64,000 nucleotides of DNA from positions 5,022,001 through 5,086,000 of the forward strand of contig NZ_JAGGMQ010000001.1 of assembly GCF_017875465.1 (NCBI RefSeq), in the 5' to 3' direction. The notes under the pieces were generated by a model that saw nothing but the letters and a program-made list of their open reading frames with translations, was not told the DNA's origin and ran no database searches. Numbering within the stretch: position 1 is the stretch's first letter; each line of letters opens with the position of its first letter. Source of the stretch: Winslowiella toletana (lineage in GTDB: Bacteria > Pseudomonadota > Gammaproteobacteria > Enterobacterales > Enterobacteriaceae). A program made the position numbers and the translations under genes. Shown here one piece after another: positions 8,197 to 17,429 of the stretch.

Positions 8197-9750
8197 TTAG
8201 CGATAGCCCGCAACCGCGATATCACTGTTCAGCCAGCCATTTTGCTGCTCCAGCTGCCGGGCGTACTGCAGTAAGGCATTGCGGTCGACCTTGTTAGTCC
8301 CCGCCCACGGCAGCTCACTGACAAAGGCGATGCGACGCGGATGCTGATAAGCGGGCGCCAGCCGCAACGCATGTTGTTTCAGCTCCCCGACACTCAGCTG
8401 GCTGCCTGGCTGCAATACCACAAATGCCACCGGCATCTGACTGCGCTCCTCATCCGGCAGCGGCACCACGCACGCCTGGCGCACCAGCGGATGCGCTTCC
8501 AGCGTTTTTTCCACTTCGACCGGGTAAATATTCTCACCAGAGCAGACAAACATATCGTCAGCACGGCCGACAAAATAGTAGAACCCCTGCTGATCGCAAC
8601 GCATCACATCGCCACTGTTATACCAGCCATCATTCAGCACCTGAGCGCTTTTCGCCGCCAGACGATGGTAACCTGGCGTCACCGCCGGATTGCGCATCCG
8701 CAATACGCCACTGAACGGCGCGTCTTCACCGATTAACTCAACCTCGCCCTGCGCCAGTGGATAACCCAGTGCCAGCGGTGGCGTCGGAATACCCTGCGGA
8801 TGCGGGCCAAATACTGCCGGACCGGCTTCAGTCGTGCCGTAACCGTGACTAATCTGAATCGCCGGGAACGCGTTTTTGATGCGGTCCAGCAGCGCCAGCG
8901 TCATCGGCGCGGAACCGAGCATCACTTTCCGCAGTGCGCTAAAATCATACTGCGCCAGTAAACCCGGGTCACGCAGCAGACGGGCAAACATGGTCGGTAC
9001 AGCGGTGACGATATTAATGTGGTAGTCGGACAGCGCCTGCAAATAGCTGTCAATATTGAACGCTGGCAATACCACCAGCAGACCATTGGCGGCAAACACC
9101 CGTTTGGTCAGAAAAAGCCCATTCATATGAAACAGCGGCTGTGCCACCAGATAGCGATCCTGTGCGCCATCACGCTCAACGCCGCCAAAACGGGTGGCCT
9201 CCAGCGCCCAGCGCTGTCCGGCATGGGTTAATGGTACACCTTTTGGCTGCCCGGTCGAGCCGGAGGTATACAACATCATCGCCAGTTCGTCCGCCTGCGG
9301 CTCGACGCTGGTAAACGCCTGCGGTTTAATCCGCTGTGAAAATCCGCCAGCGTCACTCTGGTCAAAATTAATCAGCGGCACGATCCCGGCCAGTAACGAC
9401 TCGCGTTCATTATCGACAAAGGCGAGCTGGATGCTGGCGTCGGCAATAAAATAGTGCAGCGTCTCCAGCGGCACTTTGATATTCAGCGGTACCGCCACCA
9501 GCCCGGCGCGCATAATGCCAAAGTAAGTGGCGATATATTCCGCCCGGTTCAGCGACGCAATTGCAATACGGCTGCCACGCGGATAGCCCTGCTGTTGCAG
9601 ATAGTGCGCCACCCCACCCGCCAGCCGATCAATTTGCTGATGAGTGTAAGTGCGCGGCTGCGCCGGATTAAGCAGATCAATAATCGCCGGGCGATCCTGC
9701 GGTAAACGCCGGTCAATCAGATCGCCAAGGTTAGTCTGTGGTGTTGTCAT
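8197..9750 (-). CDS. AMP-dependent acyl-CoA ligase/synthetase
   Basis: A 517-aa ANL-superfamily enzyme that activates a carboxylic acid as acyl-AMP and transfers it to CoA. Seen: phosphate-binding loop 'YTSGSTGQPKGVPLTH' near residues 160-175, 'GYGTTEAGP' (A5), 'GWYNSGDV' (A7), the hinge region 'GRADDMFVCSGENIYP' and the catalytic-lysine motif 'TNKVDRNAL' near the C-terminus. Length suits the fatty/aromatic acyl-CoA ligase group. It is the last gene of the second ABC operon, 15 bases after the ATPase gene. With the thioesterase and MDR enzyme of the same operon it suggests uptake and CoA-dependent processing of an acid (inference; substrate unknown). Confidence 0.9.
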   Translation of the reverse strand: MTTPQTNLGDLIDRRLPQDRPAIIDLLNPAQPRTYTHQQIDRLAGGVAHYLQQQGYPRGSRIAIASLNRAEYIATYFGIMRAGLVAVPLNIKVPLETLHYFIADASIQLAFVDNERESLLAGIVPLINFDQSDAGGFSQRIKPQAFTSVEPQADELAMMLYTSGSTGQPKGVPLTHAGQRWALEATRFGGVERDGAQDRYLVAQPLFHMNGLFLTKRVFAANGLLVVLPAFNIDSYLQALSDYHINIVTAVPTMFARLLRDPGLLAQYDFSALRKVMLGSAPMTLALLDRIKNAFPAIQISHGYGTTEAGPAVFGPHPQGIPTPPLALGYPLAQGEVELIGEDAPFSGVLRMRNPAVTPGYHRLAAKSAQVLNDGWYNSGDVMRCDQQGFYYFVGRADDMFVCSGENIYPVEVEKTLEAHPLVRQACVVPLPDEERSQMPVAFVVLQPGSQLSVGELKQHALRLAPAYQHPRRIAFVSELPWAGTNKVDRNALLQYARQLEQQNGWLNSDIAVAGYR

Positions 9751-9765
9751 GGTGTTGCTCCGAAT

Positions 9766-10707
9766 TCAGCTCAGGTGAAAGTGACAGGCCACCTGTCGCT
9801 CAGATGTCAAAGGGGTTAATGGCGGACGTTGCTGGCGGCAGATAGCCTGCGCATGGGGGCAACGGGTATGAAATGCACAGCCGTCAGGCGGCGACAACGG
9901 GCTGGGTAACTCACCCTGCAACAGCGGCTGCATGCGCGGCTGACGTGGATCGGCCACCGGCGCCGCCGCCAGCAACGCGCGGGTATAAGGGTGCGCGGGT
10001 TGCCGCCAGATATCGGCAGTCGGCCCGCTTTCAACAATCCGCCCGAGATACATCACCAGCACCCGATGGGCGAGATACTCCACGACCGATAAATCGTGGG
10101 AGATAAACAGATAAGCCACGCCCATACGCTGCTGGATATCACGCATCAGATTGATCACCTGCGCACGCACGGATACATCAAGCGCGGATACCGGCTCATC
10201 ACAAATCACCACCTGCGGTTCCAGCGCCAGTGCGCGCGCAATGCCGATGCGCTGCCGCTGACCGCCGGAAAATTCGTGCGGATAGCGTTGCGCCGCTGAC
10301 GCCGGTAAACCGACCTGATCCAGCAGTTGCGCCACCCGCTGCTCAATTGCAACGCGCTTCCAGCCCGCCACCTGTAACGGCCGGGCAATACTGGTGCCTA
10401 CCGGCTGGCGCGGATTAAGCGATCCCTGCGGATCCTGAAACATCATCTGTACCTGACGCCGGAATGGCAGCAGCTGTTTACCGCTCAGTTCGCTGATATT
10501 ACGCCCATCAAGATGAATCTCGCCTGCGGCCGGAATCAGTCGCATCAGTGCTTTACCCAGCGTCGATTTGCCGCATCCCGACTCCCCGACCAGCCCAACG
10601 GTTTCACCGGCATTCAGCGTCAGGCTGATATCTGACAAGGCAAACACCTCGCCGTCGGCGCTGGGATAGCGCACCGTCAGCTCACGCGCTTCAAGTAATC
10701 TGCTCAT
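9766..10707 (-). CDS. ABC importer ATPase, DppF/OppF type
   Basis: A 313-aa ABC ATPase. Walker A 'GESGCGKST', Q-loop region 'QMMFQDPQGSLNPR', signature 'FSGGQRQRIGIARAL' and Walker B 'VVICDEPVSALD' are all intact. The C-terminus holds the oligopeptide-transporter extension with Cys residues ('GCAFHTRCPHAQAIC'), which in OppF/DppF homologues binds an iron-sulfur cluster. The frame is open upstream of 10707, but ATG 10707 is chosen: it overlaps the preceding stop (ATGA) and gives the normal N-terminus '[15 protein letters not shown]'. Pairs with the next upstream ATPase as a heterodimer. Confidence 0.93.
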   Translation of the reverse strand: MSRLLEARELTVRYPSADGEVFALSDISLTLNAGETVGLVGESGCGKSTLGKALMRLIPAAGEIHLDGRNISELSGKQLLPFRRQVQMMFQDPQGSLNPRQPVGTSIARPLQVAGWKRVAIEQRVAQLLDQVGLPASAAQRYPHEFSGGQRQRIGIARALALEPQVVICDEPVSALDVSVRAQVINLMRDIQQRMGVAYLFISHDLSVVEYLAHRVLVMYLGRIVESGPTADIWRQPAHPYTRALLAAAPVADPRQPRMQPLLQGELPSPLSPPDGCAFHTRCPHAQAICRQQRPPLTPLTSERQVACHFHLS

Positions 10708-11717
10708 CAATACCCTCCAGCCCCGGCGACACGCGCCAGCGGTTGCGCCTGCTGTTGTGCGACAAAGCAGGCGGCGATATGTTGCGGATAAAGACTGACC
10801 AGCGCTGGCTGCTGCTGGCGGCACTGCGGTTGCGCCAGCGGACAGCGATCGTAAAAGGCACAACCCGCCGGTAACTCCGCCAGTTGCGGGACGCGTCCCG
10901 CAATATCAGTCAGCCTTTCGCCCGGCCGGCCAGAGGTCGGCGTCGCGCGCAGCAACCCCTGGGTGTAAGGATGCTGCGGCTGATCGAACAGCGGCAACAG
11001 CGGCGCTTCTTCCACTTTTCTGCCGGCATACATCACCGCCACCCGCTGCGCCATCGCCGCCACCACGCCAAGGTCATGGGTAATCAGCATCAGCGCCATG
11101 CCGCTCTGCTGCTGTAACTCACGCAGCAGCGCAAGGATTTGCGCCTGAATAGTGACATCCAGCGCGGTGGTTGGCTCATCGGCAATCAGCAGCACCGGTT
11201 CGCAGGCAATCGCCATCGCAATCATTACGCGCTGCGACATACCGCCAGAGAGACGGTGCGGATACTCACGCATCCGCCGCATCGGGTCCGGAATATGCAC
11301 ACGTTTCAGCAGTTCTACTGCGCGATCCCAGGCGGCCTGCCGTCCCAGCCCAAGATGCAGACGCAGCACCTCGGTTAACTGCTGGCCCACCGTTTTCACC
11401 GGATTCAGCGAACTCATCGGATCCTGAAAAATCATCGAAATACGTCGTCCGCGCAGCCGCTGCCACTCACGCTCGCGCAGGTTGACGAGGTTTTGCCCTG
11501 CGAACAGGATTTCACCGCCGGTAACGCTGGCCACCGGGCTGGGCAGCAGCCCCATCAGCGCCAGCGCGGTAAGCGACTTACCACAACCCGACTCACCGAC
11601 CACCGCAAGGGTTTCACCGGGATACAGCCTCAGTGACAGGGAATTCAGCGCCGTGACCCGCGAGTGGCGGGTGCGTAGCTCGACATTGAGCTGATTAACT
11701 TCCAGCAAAGGTGTCAT
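10707..11717 (-). CDS. ABC importer ATPase, DppD/OppD type
   Basis: A 336-aa ABC ATPase of the OppD/DppD type. Seen: Walker A '[10 protein letters not shown]', '[15 protein letters not shown]', signature '[15 protein letters not shown]', Walker B '[12 protein letters not shown]', and the C-terminal cysteine cluster ('[15 protein letters not shown]'). ATGA overlaps join it to the permease gene before it and the partner ATPase after it. All catalytic motifs are present. Unlike the first operon of this window, the two ATPases here are separate chains, so the two importers are not recent duplicates. Confidence 0.93.
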   Translation of the reverse strand: MTPLLEVNQLNVELRTRHSRVTALNSLSLRLYPGETLAVVGESGCGKSLTALALMGLLPSPVASVTGGEILFAGQNLVNLREREWQRLRGRRISMIFQDPMSSLNPVKTVGQQLTEVLRLHLGLGRQAAWDRAVELLKRVHIPDPMRRMREYPHRLSGGMSQRVMIAMAIACEPVLLIADEPTTALDVTIQAQILALLRELQQQSGMALMLITHDLGVVAAMAQRVAVMYAGRKVEEAPLLPLFDQPQHPYTQGLLRATPTSGRPGERLTDIAGRVPQLAELPAGCAFYDRCPLAQPQCRQQQPALVSLYPQHIAACFVAQQQAQPLARVAGAGGY

Positions 11718-12592
11718 CCGCGCTCCCTCAGTTTCGGGTTGAGTGCATCATTCAGGCCGTCGCCAATCAGATTCAGCGCCAGAACCGCCAGCATAATCGC
11801 CACACCGGGGATGGCGCAGATATACCAGGATGAGCGGATCAGGGTGCGCCCTTCGCCGACCAGGCGTCCCCAGCTGGCGAGGTTGGCATCGCCAAGACCG
11901 AGAAACGCGATCACCGACTCATACAGAATCGCGCCAGCCACCACCAGCGAGGCCAGCACAATCACCGGCGGCAACACATTGGGCAAAATTTCACTGATCA
12001 CCGTGCGGCTGTTGCTCATGCCACAGGCACGACAGGCCAGTACAAATTCACGCTGCTTAAAGGATAAAAACTCGGCGCGGGTTAAGCGGGCGATGGGCTG
12101 CCATGAAACAAGGCCGACCGCAATAATGATATTGACCATCTGCGGCCCGAGCACTGCGACAATGGTCAGCACAAACACCACATTGGGGATAATCTGAAAC
12201 AGTTCCGCGATGCGCATCAGCAGCTCATCCACCCAGCCGCCAAACCAGGCGGCACAGGCGCCGACCGTGACGCCCAGCGTAGTGGCGGCGAAACTGGCTA
12301 CCAGGCCAATCAGCAGAGTGGCGCGCGCGCCATGTACAATCAGCGCGGCAATATCACGCCCCAGTGAATCGGTGCCCAGCGGGTAGTGGCTGTCGGTAAA
12401 GGGCCAGATTTCCGGCATCGCCACAATCCGTAACGGATCGGTGGGATAGAGCCAGCCAGCGCTTAGCGCCGCAATAACAATCAGCAGAATAATCAGCGCG
12501 CCAATAACCGCGCCGCTATGACGGGAAAAACGGCGTAACCCGGGAAACAGGTCACGCGACGATTTCCCCTGTCTGGCAGGGATAACCGACAT
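11714..12592 (-). CDS. ABC importer permease, DppC type
   Basis: A 292-aa inner-membrane permease. The N-terminal hydrophilic lead is followed by a membrane helix (about residues 29-52), the DppC-type motif 'HYPLGTDSLGRDI', and an EAA loop 'LACRACGMSNSRTVISEILPN'-like segment around residues 180-205 that contacts the ATPases. It starts 2 bases after the stop of the DppB-type permease and overlaps the ATPase gene by ATGA. Normal length and no disruption. Confidence 0.92.
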   Translation of the reverse strand: MSVIPARQGKSSRDLFPGLRRFSRHSGAVIGALIILLIVIAALSAGWLYPTDPLRIVAMPEIWPFTDSHYPLGTDSLGRDIAALIVHGARATLLIGLVASFAATTLGVTVGACAAWFGGWVDELLMRIAELFQIIPNVVFVLTIVAVLGPQMVNIIIAVGLVSWQPIARLTRAEFLSFKQREFVLACRACGMSNSRTVISEILPNVLPPVIVLASLVVAGAILYESVIAFLGLGDANLASWGRLVGEGRTLIRSSWYICAIPGVAIMLAVLALNLIGDGLNDALNPKLRERG

Positions 12593-12594
12593 GT

Positions 12595-13560
12595 TTAGTT
12601 CCTTATACGCGGGTCGAGACGGGAGTAGATCACATCCACCACAATATTGGTCAGGATCACCAGTAACGAACTCAGCACCAGCACACCCAGCACCACCGGA
12701 TAGTTGCGACTCATCACGCTGTCGAACAGCACCTGGCCAATGCCCGGCCAGCTGAATACCGCTTCAATCACAATACTGCCGCCCAGTACCGTGCCCAGCT
12801 GCAGACCAAGCAGCGTCACCACCGGTAACAGGGCATTGCGCAGCGTATGGCCGATAATCACCTGCGCCCGCCCCAGCCCTTTGGCGCGGGCGGTACGGAC
12901 AAAGTCCATCTGCCACACTTCCAGCATCGAGGCGCGCATCACGCGGGCATAGGTAGCGGCATAGAACAGTCCTAACGCCAGCGCGGGTAGCACCAGATGA
13001 TGCAGAATATCCAGTGCCCGCCCCCACAGCGTTAAGTTGCTGCCAATGGTTTCCATGCCACCCACCGGGAACCAGCCCAGTTTGACCGCAAACAGAATGA
13101 TCATCATGATCCCCAGCCAGAAACTGGGGGCGGCAAAGCAGAGCACCGCCAGCGCCGAGATCAGAGTGTCCCACAGACTGTTGACTTTGATCGCCGCCAG
13201 CACACCCGCGCTGACGCCGACAATGACCGCCAGCGCAATACTGGCGAGCATCAGGATCAGCGTGGCGGGCAGATGCGCCAGAATCACATCCAGCACCGGC
13301 ATGTTCTGGCGATACGAGAAGCCGAGATCCAGCTGCAACACCGAGCCAAGATAATGCAGCAGCTGCATCAGCGCTGACTGGTCCAGACCGTACAACTGAC
13401 GTAATCGCTCAATCATTGCCGGATCGGTCACCTGCTGTTCTGCGGACATCACATCCAGCAGGCTACCCGGCACCGATTTAATCAGGGCAAAGTTAATGAT
13501 AATGACCCCGAACATCAGCGGGATCCCCTGCAATAAACGTCGAATAATCAAACGCAGCAT
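12595..13560 (-). CDS. ABC importer permease, DppB type
   Basis: A 321-aa permease of the DppB/OppB type, beginning 'MLRLIIRRLLQGIPLMFGV' with an immediate membrane helix. The periplasmic segment after it ('SVPGSLLDV', 'LRQLYGLDQSALMQ') is typical of the family. The EAA loop is seen around residues 212-235 ('VRTARAKGLGRAQVIIGHTLRN'-like region). It starts 3 bases after the stop of the binding-protein gene and forms the importer channel with the following DppC-type permease. Confidence 0.92.
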   Translation of the reverse strand: MLRLIIRRLLQGIPLMFGVIIINFALIKSVPGSLLDVMSAEQQVTDPAMIERLRQLYGLDQSALMQLLHYLGSVLQLDLGFSYRQNMPVLDVILAHLPATLILMLASIALAVIVGVSAGVLAAIKVNSLWDTLISALAVLCFAAPSFWLGIMMIILFAVKLGWFPVGGMETIGSNLTLWGRALDILHHLVLPALALGLFYAATYARVMRASMLEVWQMDFVRTARAKGLGRAQVIIGHTLRNALLPVVTLLGLQLGTVLGGSIVIEAVFSWPGIGQVLFDSVMSRNYPVVLGVLVLSSLLVILTNIVVDVIYSRLDPRIRN

Positions 13561-13563
13561 GAT

Positions 13564-15204
13564 CTACTCCGCCAGCCAGACATCATTCAGCGCCGTCCCC
13601 TGCACATTGGCGTCAGTGGTGAAGTTACGCACGTTACTGCGCGCCAGGCTAAAAGACTGCATCTCCACCAGCGGCACAATCGGTACTTCGCTGCTGGCCA
13701 GCCTGGCAAACTGATGCACTAAGCTTTTGCGTCTGGCTTCATCAGTTTCGATGGTGATCGCCGCCACCAGTTGATCCATTTCCGGCAGGCTGAATCCGGT
13801 GGCATTGCGGAATGCGCCACCTTTGACGATGCCGTCAGTGGTAAAAAACTGAGTGACGGTCGGCACCGGCTCGATCGGCGCGGTAAAGTTGGAAATGGCG
13901 ATATCATAGTCATAATCGCTGTAGATACGTTTCAACGCGGTAGCGCGATCGACCGAATCGAGGCGTACGCCAATGCCGACATCTTCCAGCGCCTGTTTCA
14001 GGTACTGCCCCAGTTTGGCGTTCTCCTCAAACCAGGCTGCCGCCAGCAGATTCACTGTAAAACGTTTGTCGCCGTTTAACGGTAGTCCGGCCTGATCCAG
14101 CAACTGGCGCGCTTTGTCTGGATTAAAATCATAGGTCGGCACATCAGCAGTGAAAAACAGCGAGTTGCTGCTAAAGATCGGCGAAACTGCCGCTTTACCA
14201 CGACCGAAATAGATAGTGTTAATAATAAACTGGCGATCGATGGCATGCAGAATTGCCTGGCGGACTTCACGGCGTTTAACATGTTCACGACGCTGGTTAA
14301 ATTCGGCGGTAACTGTCCAGGCGGAGTTTTCATAGCCGCGCGTATCCAGCACCACTTTGCCGGTTTTCACCAGACGATCGATCTCTCGTGCTGGCACCGG
14401 ATTGGAATAACCGACGCTCAGTTCACCGGTTTCCAGCGCGGCGGAACGGGATGCCGCATCGCCCCACCAGCGAACAATCAGCTTGTCGAGCCAGGGCTGC
14501 CCGGCAGACCAGTAAGCGTCATTGCGCGTATATTCAACATGGCTGCCGCGCACCCAGTTGCCATATTTCCACGGACCTGTACCGATAAGACGGTTGTTAG
14601 CCGGATTGGTCAGCAGATCCTTGCCGGCATACAGGTGTTTTGGCAGCACCAGCTGATACTGCCCGGCGAGGGTCGATTTCAGGAAAAACTCCGGCACCGG
14701 GACGGAGAAACTGAGCTTAACCGTATGCGAATCCAGCGCTTCGGCGGATTGCAGCGACTTCAACGCAATACCGGCGGAGATTGCTTTCCAGTGCTCCAGC
14801 GCGTTAAACACCACGTCTTCTGCGGTGAAATCCTTGCCATCGTGCCATTTAACATTCTGACGCAGAGTGACAGTGTAACTTTTAAAATCCGCCGCTGGCG
14901 TGACCTGCTGCGCCAGCGCAGGCTGAAAGACCAGGTTATTGTCCAGTTTCAGCAGACGTTCGAGGATCTTCGTTGAGGTCTGGAAAGGCGCGGAACCCCC
15001 ACCACCGGGCACATACAGCGCCTGCGGTTCAAGCCCGCCCCAGGAGATCACCAGCGTGCCGCCTTTTTTTGGCACCGCGGCGCTGACCGCCGCCGCGTTA
15101 GCGGTACTGAGCAGCGAGAACGCGCTGAACTTACCGACAGCCGCCAGTCCGGAGCCAATAGCCGCCACCGTCAGTAAACGACGACGAGTGTGATTGATAG
15201 TCAT
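13564..15204 (-). CDS. ABC importer substrate-binding protein, family 5, Tat-exported
   Basis: A 546-aa periplasmic solute-binding protein of the DppA/OppA family. The N-terminus is a twin-arginine type signal ('TRRRLLTVAAIG', residues 6-17) with an alanine-rich end near residue 38 (cleavage around 'STANA-AAV'). The SBP_bac_5 core begins at 'GGTLVISWGG' and contains 'WHDGKDFTAEDVVF', a family hallmark. Export in folded form through Tat is less usual for this family and hints at a cofactor- or ligand-dependent fold (inference). It has a good ribosome binding site (GGAGAG) and overlaps the thioesterase stop by ATGA. Ligand unknown. Confidence 0.92.
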   Translation of the reverse strand: MTINHTRRRLLTVAAIGSGLAAVGKFSAFSLLSTANAAAVSAAVPKKGGTLVISWGGLEPQALYVPGGGGSAPFQTSTKILERLLKLDNNLVFQPALAQQVTPAADFKSYTVTLRQNVKWHDGKDFTAEDVVFNALEHWKAISAGIALKSLQSAEALDSHTVKLSFSVPVPEFFLKSTLAGQYQLVLPKHLYAGKDLLTNPANNRLIGTGPWKYGNWVRGSHVEYTRNDAYWSAGQPWLDKLIVRWWGDAASRSAALETGELSVGYSNPVPAREIDRLVKTGKVVLDTRGYENSAWTVTAEFNQRREHVKRREVRQAILHAIDRQFIINTIYFGRGKAAVSPIFSSNSLFFTADVPTYDFNPDKARQLLDQAGLPLNGDKRFTVNLLAAAWFEENAKLGQYLKQALEDVGIGVRLDSVDRATALKRIYSDYDYDIAISNFTAPIEPVPTVTQFFTTDGIVKGGAFRNATGFSLPEMDQLVAAITIETDEARRKSLVHQFARLASSEVPIVPLVEMQSFSLARSNVRNFTTDANVQGTALNDVWLAE

Positions 15205-15638
15205 GAATTTTTCTCTCCGGAAATAACCGTGGTGGCATAGCTGGCGCGACCGATGGCCAGTAACTGCCCCTGCTGATTAAACACATCCACATCCGCGACG
15301 CCGACGCTGCGGCCAAGACGGCGCACGCGCGCCACCACCTGCAAGTCGGTATTCGTTGCCGGACGCAGATAGTCGACACGGAAGTTAATGGTTGGCAGAC
15401 CCCTTCCCAGTAACATGCCAAGGGCGAAATCGCCGACGGTATCGATAATCGAAGCCAGCGGGCCGCCATGCCACTGGCCGCTGCCGGCTTTGCGCTCAAA
15501 TTCCGCGCGCATCGGTGCCGTGACAGTAAGGGTTTCGGTGGTGTAATCGACCTGCTCAACGCGCAAATTAAGCCAGTGAATAAACGGAGAGTTTTGGAAA
15601 ATAGTTTCGATTTGTGCGACGGTTAGCTGCTGACTCAT
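15201..15638 (-). CDS. PaaI-type hotdog-fold thioesterase
   Basis: A 145-aa single hotdog-domain protein of the PaaI/YbgC-like acyl-CoA thioesterase group. Seen: 'GSGQWHGGPLASIIDTVGDFAL', where H-G-G-x-x-x-x-x-x-D is the family active-site helix, and 'INFRVDYLRPA' on the central strand. Start ATG 15638 is preferred over the open frame upstream because it overlaps the MDR stop (ATGA) and gives the normal N-terminus. Co-encoded with an acyl-CoA ligase, so it may release a stalled or product acyl group from CoA (inference). Confidence 0.88.
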   Translation of the reverse strand: MSQQLTVAQIETIFQNSPFIHWLNLRVEQVDYTTETLTVTAPMRAEFERKAGSGQWHGGPLASIIDTVGDFALGMLLGRGLPTINFRVDYLRPATNTDLQVVARVRRLGRSVGVADVDVFNQQGQLLAIGRASYATTVISGEKNS

Positions 15639-16648
15639 GCCACCACCACCTTGCCAAACACCTGGCGTTGTTCCAGCGCTGCGAGGGCTTCCGCGCCCTG
15701 CTCCAGTGGCCACTGGCGATCAATCACCACTTCCAGCTGCTTATCGGCAACCAGTTGCAGCAGCGCGTGTAAATCTTCACGCTCCCAGCCGTTAGAGCCG
15801 CGGATTTGCAGTTCGTAGGTCCAGATATAGCGCAGATCCTCCTGTGGCGAGAAACCTGCTGTCGCGCCACAGGTCAGCAGGCGTCCACCAATGCGTAGTA
15901 CACGCAACGACTTCACCCAGCTATCGCCACCGGTAAAATTCACCACCACATCGACGCCACCAGGCTGCGTTGCGCCGCGTCGCCGCGCCGGTTTACCGTG
16001 GCGGGCAAAAATCGTCTTCATAAAATCTTCATCGCGATACAGGATCACTTCGTCAGCACCCAGTTCGCGCAGACGGCTGGCTTTCTCTTCACTGCCAGCA
16101 CAGGCAATCACATAAGCACCTGCCAGTTTCGCCAGCTGTACGCTACAGACGCCAACGCCACCGCTGGCGCCGAGAATCAGCACTTTTTCCCCCGGCTGAA
16201 TCTGGCCGATGCGCTGCATCATGCGATAAGCGGTGCCATAAGCCACCGGCAGCGCCGCGGCTTCGGCATAAGTAACGCTATCCGCTAAGGCTATCAGCTG
16301 ATGTGCGGGCACCAGACAGCGCTCCGCCAGTCCGCCGTGGGTGGTTTCACCAATCAGGCCGCCGTCGATACGGTTGATGGGATCGGCTAATACACGATCG
16401 CCAACATGCCAGTCGGTGACCGCTGCGCCAGTGGCAATAATTTCACCGGCGACGTCCAGACCAATTATCACCGGAAAGGGTAAATTAATGCCAGGCATGC
16501 CGCGGCGGGTAAAGATATCGTGATAATTGAGGGAAGAGGCTTTCACGGCGATAATAACGTCATGTTTGCCTGGTTGCGGATCCGGAAAATCATTTTCAAG
16601 GCGTAACTGATGGTTATCACCGTGTTCTCTTAATACAATGGCTTTCAT
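15635..16648 (-). CDS. Medium-chain dehydrogenase/reductase, quinone oxidoreductase type
   Basis: A 337-aa NAD(P)H-dependent oxidoreductase of the MDR superfamily. Seen: N-terminal GroES-like domain ('VKASSLNYHDIFTRRG'), Rossmann motif 'LGASGGVGVCSVQLAK' and 'ELGADEVI'. The Cys/His set of the catalytic zinc site and the four-Cys structural zinc lobe are absent, so it fits zinc-free quinone reductase/enoyl reductase-like members. ATG 16648 follows 'CGGGGAAAAA'. It is the first gene of the eight-gene minus-strand operon that ends with the acyl-CoA ligase. Substrate unknown; reduction or oxidation of the imported compound or its CoA ester is an inference. Confidence 0.88.
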   Translation of the reverse strand: MKAIVLREHGDNHQLRLENDFPDPQPGKHDVIIAVKASSLNYHDIFTRRGMPGINLPFPVIIGLDVAGEIIATGAAVTDWHVGDRVLADPINRIDGGLIGETTHGGLAERCLVPAHQLIALADSVTYAEAAALPVAYGTAYRMMQRIGQIQPGEKVLILGASGGVGVCSVQLAKLAGAYVIACAGSEEKASRLRELGADEVILYRDEDFMKTIFARHGKPARRRGATQPGGVDVVVNFTGGDSWVKSLRVLRIGGRLLTCGATAGFSPQEDLRYIWTYELQIRGSNGWEREDLHALLQLVADKQLEVVIDRQWPLEQGAEALAALEQRQVFGKVVVA

Positions 16649-16982
16649 TTTTTCCCCGAAAAAAACATATCTAATTAGCACTACACCAGCCGGGAAACAG
16701 TTATTGTTACCCGTGCGTTATTAAGTTAAAAATCAGGAACATCACTGCGGTTGTTTACTCTGGTGACAGCTTTACCATTCCCCACAGCCTGTGTGGAAAT
16801 GAAATATTAAGCTAAGCTAAGTTCGAAAATAGCAATTAACTCGATTACTGCGGGCATCGGTGTGGCACCTTGTAAATCTCTATTTATACTAAGCAAAGTT
16901 CATTTAATGCTAATTAGCCATTTCATCCGGTTTACCATTTACGCAATGGGATGAAATCCATCCCATTGCAATTTGTGGAGAT
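16649..16982. other. Intergenic region upstream of the second ABC operon
   Basis: No gene is seen. The stretch is AT-rich and should hold the promoter of the minus-strand operon. It contains a short direct repetition TAAGCTAAGCTAAG at 16808-16821 and the hairpin listed separately at 16943-16969. No operator could be named. Confidence 0.5.
16943..16969 (-). terminator. Hairpin after the SctO-like gene
   Basis: Perfect 11-bp inverted repeat GCAATGGGATG / CATCCCATTGC with a 5-base loop, 13 bases beyond the stop codon of the minus-strand gene at 16983. It lacks a good T-tract, so it may act as a terminator or mRNA 3'-end stabiliser. Confidence 0.5.
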
Positions 16983-17429
16983 TTATATCTCAACCGCGAT
17001 GATATTAGTCACACGCCCTGTAATAGGGTCAGTACCACTCTCTTTACTGAACATCAGATGATGCAATTCCAGCATTAATTCATTTTGTCGCACCTGTAAC
17101 TGGTCTAACAGCCCCATCAGCATTTGCTGTCGTGATGTCAGTTGCTGTTGCTGAAGGTGGATCCTTGCCAGTTTTTGCTTCTGAACCCGTAGTTCATACG
17201 GCGTCAGTTGACCCGACCATACCAGCATTTTCTCCATCAGCATGCCAATCGCATTGCTGCGTGCAATACACTGTTGTTGTGCCTGTAGCGTCTGCAGATA
17301 TTGCATTTTCAGTTCCGCGAGGCGAAAGCAGAATCGCCCCTCACTTCGCGCTTCCAGTTGCAATATATTGTACGGTTTTACTTCTTCCCCTGGCGCTACA
17401 CTACTTCCTGTTGCTGCCCTACGTCGCAT
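16983..17429 (-). CDS. Type III secretion SctO/SsaO (YscO)-like protein
   Basis: A 148-aa, mostly helical, Gln/Leu-rich protein with no signal peptide. Aligned by eye with Salmonella SsaO (recalled sequence), the second half matches almost without gaps: 'GQLTPYELRVQKQKLARI' against the corresponding GTLS...KKQQMAGL segment, then L-T-x-R-Q-Q, Q-L-x-x-R-x-x-E-L and A/H-L-M-x-x-K-E. SctO proteins form the central stalk (FliJ-like) of the type III secretion ATPase. Here there is an extra ~25-residue N-terminal lead. ATG 17429 has AGGAGAC upstream. It stands alone, divergent from an SsrB-like regulator, with no SctN/SctP/SctQ neighbours, which is unusual because sctO normally sits inside the export operon. 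Alternative: an unrelated coiled-coil protein. Confidence 0.6.
   Translation of the reverse strand: MRRRAATGSSVAPGEEVKPYNILQLEARSEGRFCFRLAELKMQYLQTLQAQQQCIARSNAIGMLMEKMLVWSGQLTPYELRVQKQKLARIHLQQQQLTSRQQMLMGLLDQLQVRQNELMLELHHLMFSKESGTDPITGRVTNIIAVEI

Noticed and set aside
14245..14976. Open frame of 243 codons on the plus strand
   Set aside because: It lies wholly opposite the substrate-binding protein gene, has no ribosome site and no family pattern; it is a mirror of codon bias in the real gene.
16808..16821. Short repetition TAAGCTAAGCTAAG, considered as repeat array
   Set aside because: Only two to three 6-base units, no spacers, no array; not a CRISPR or a known repeat family.
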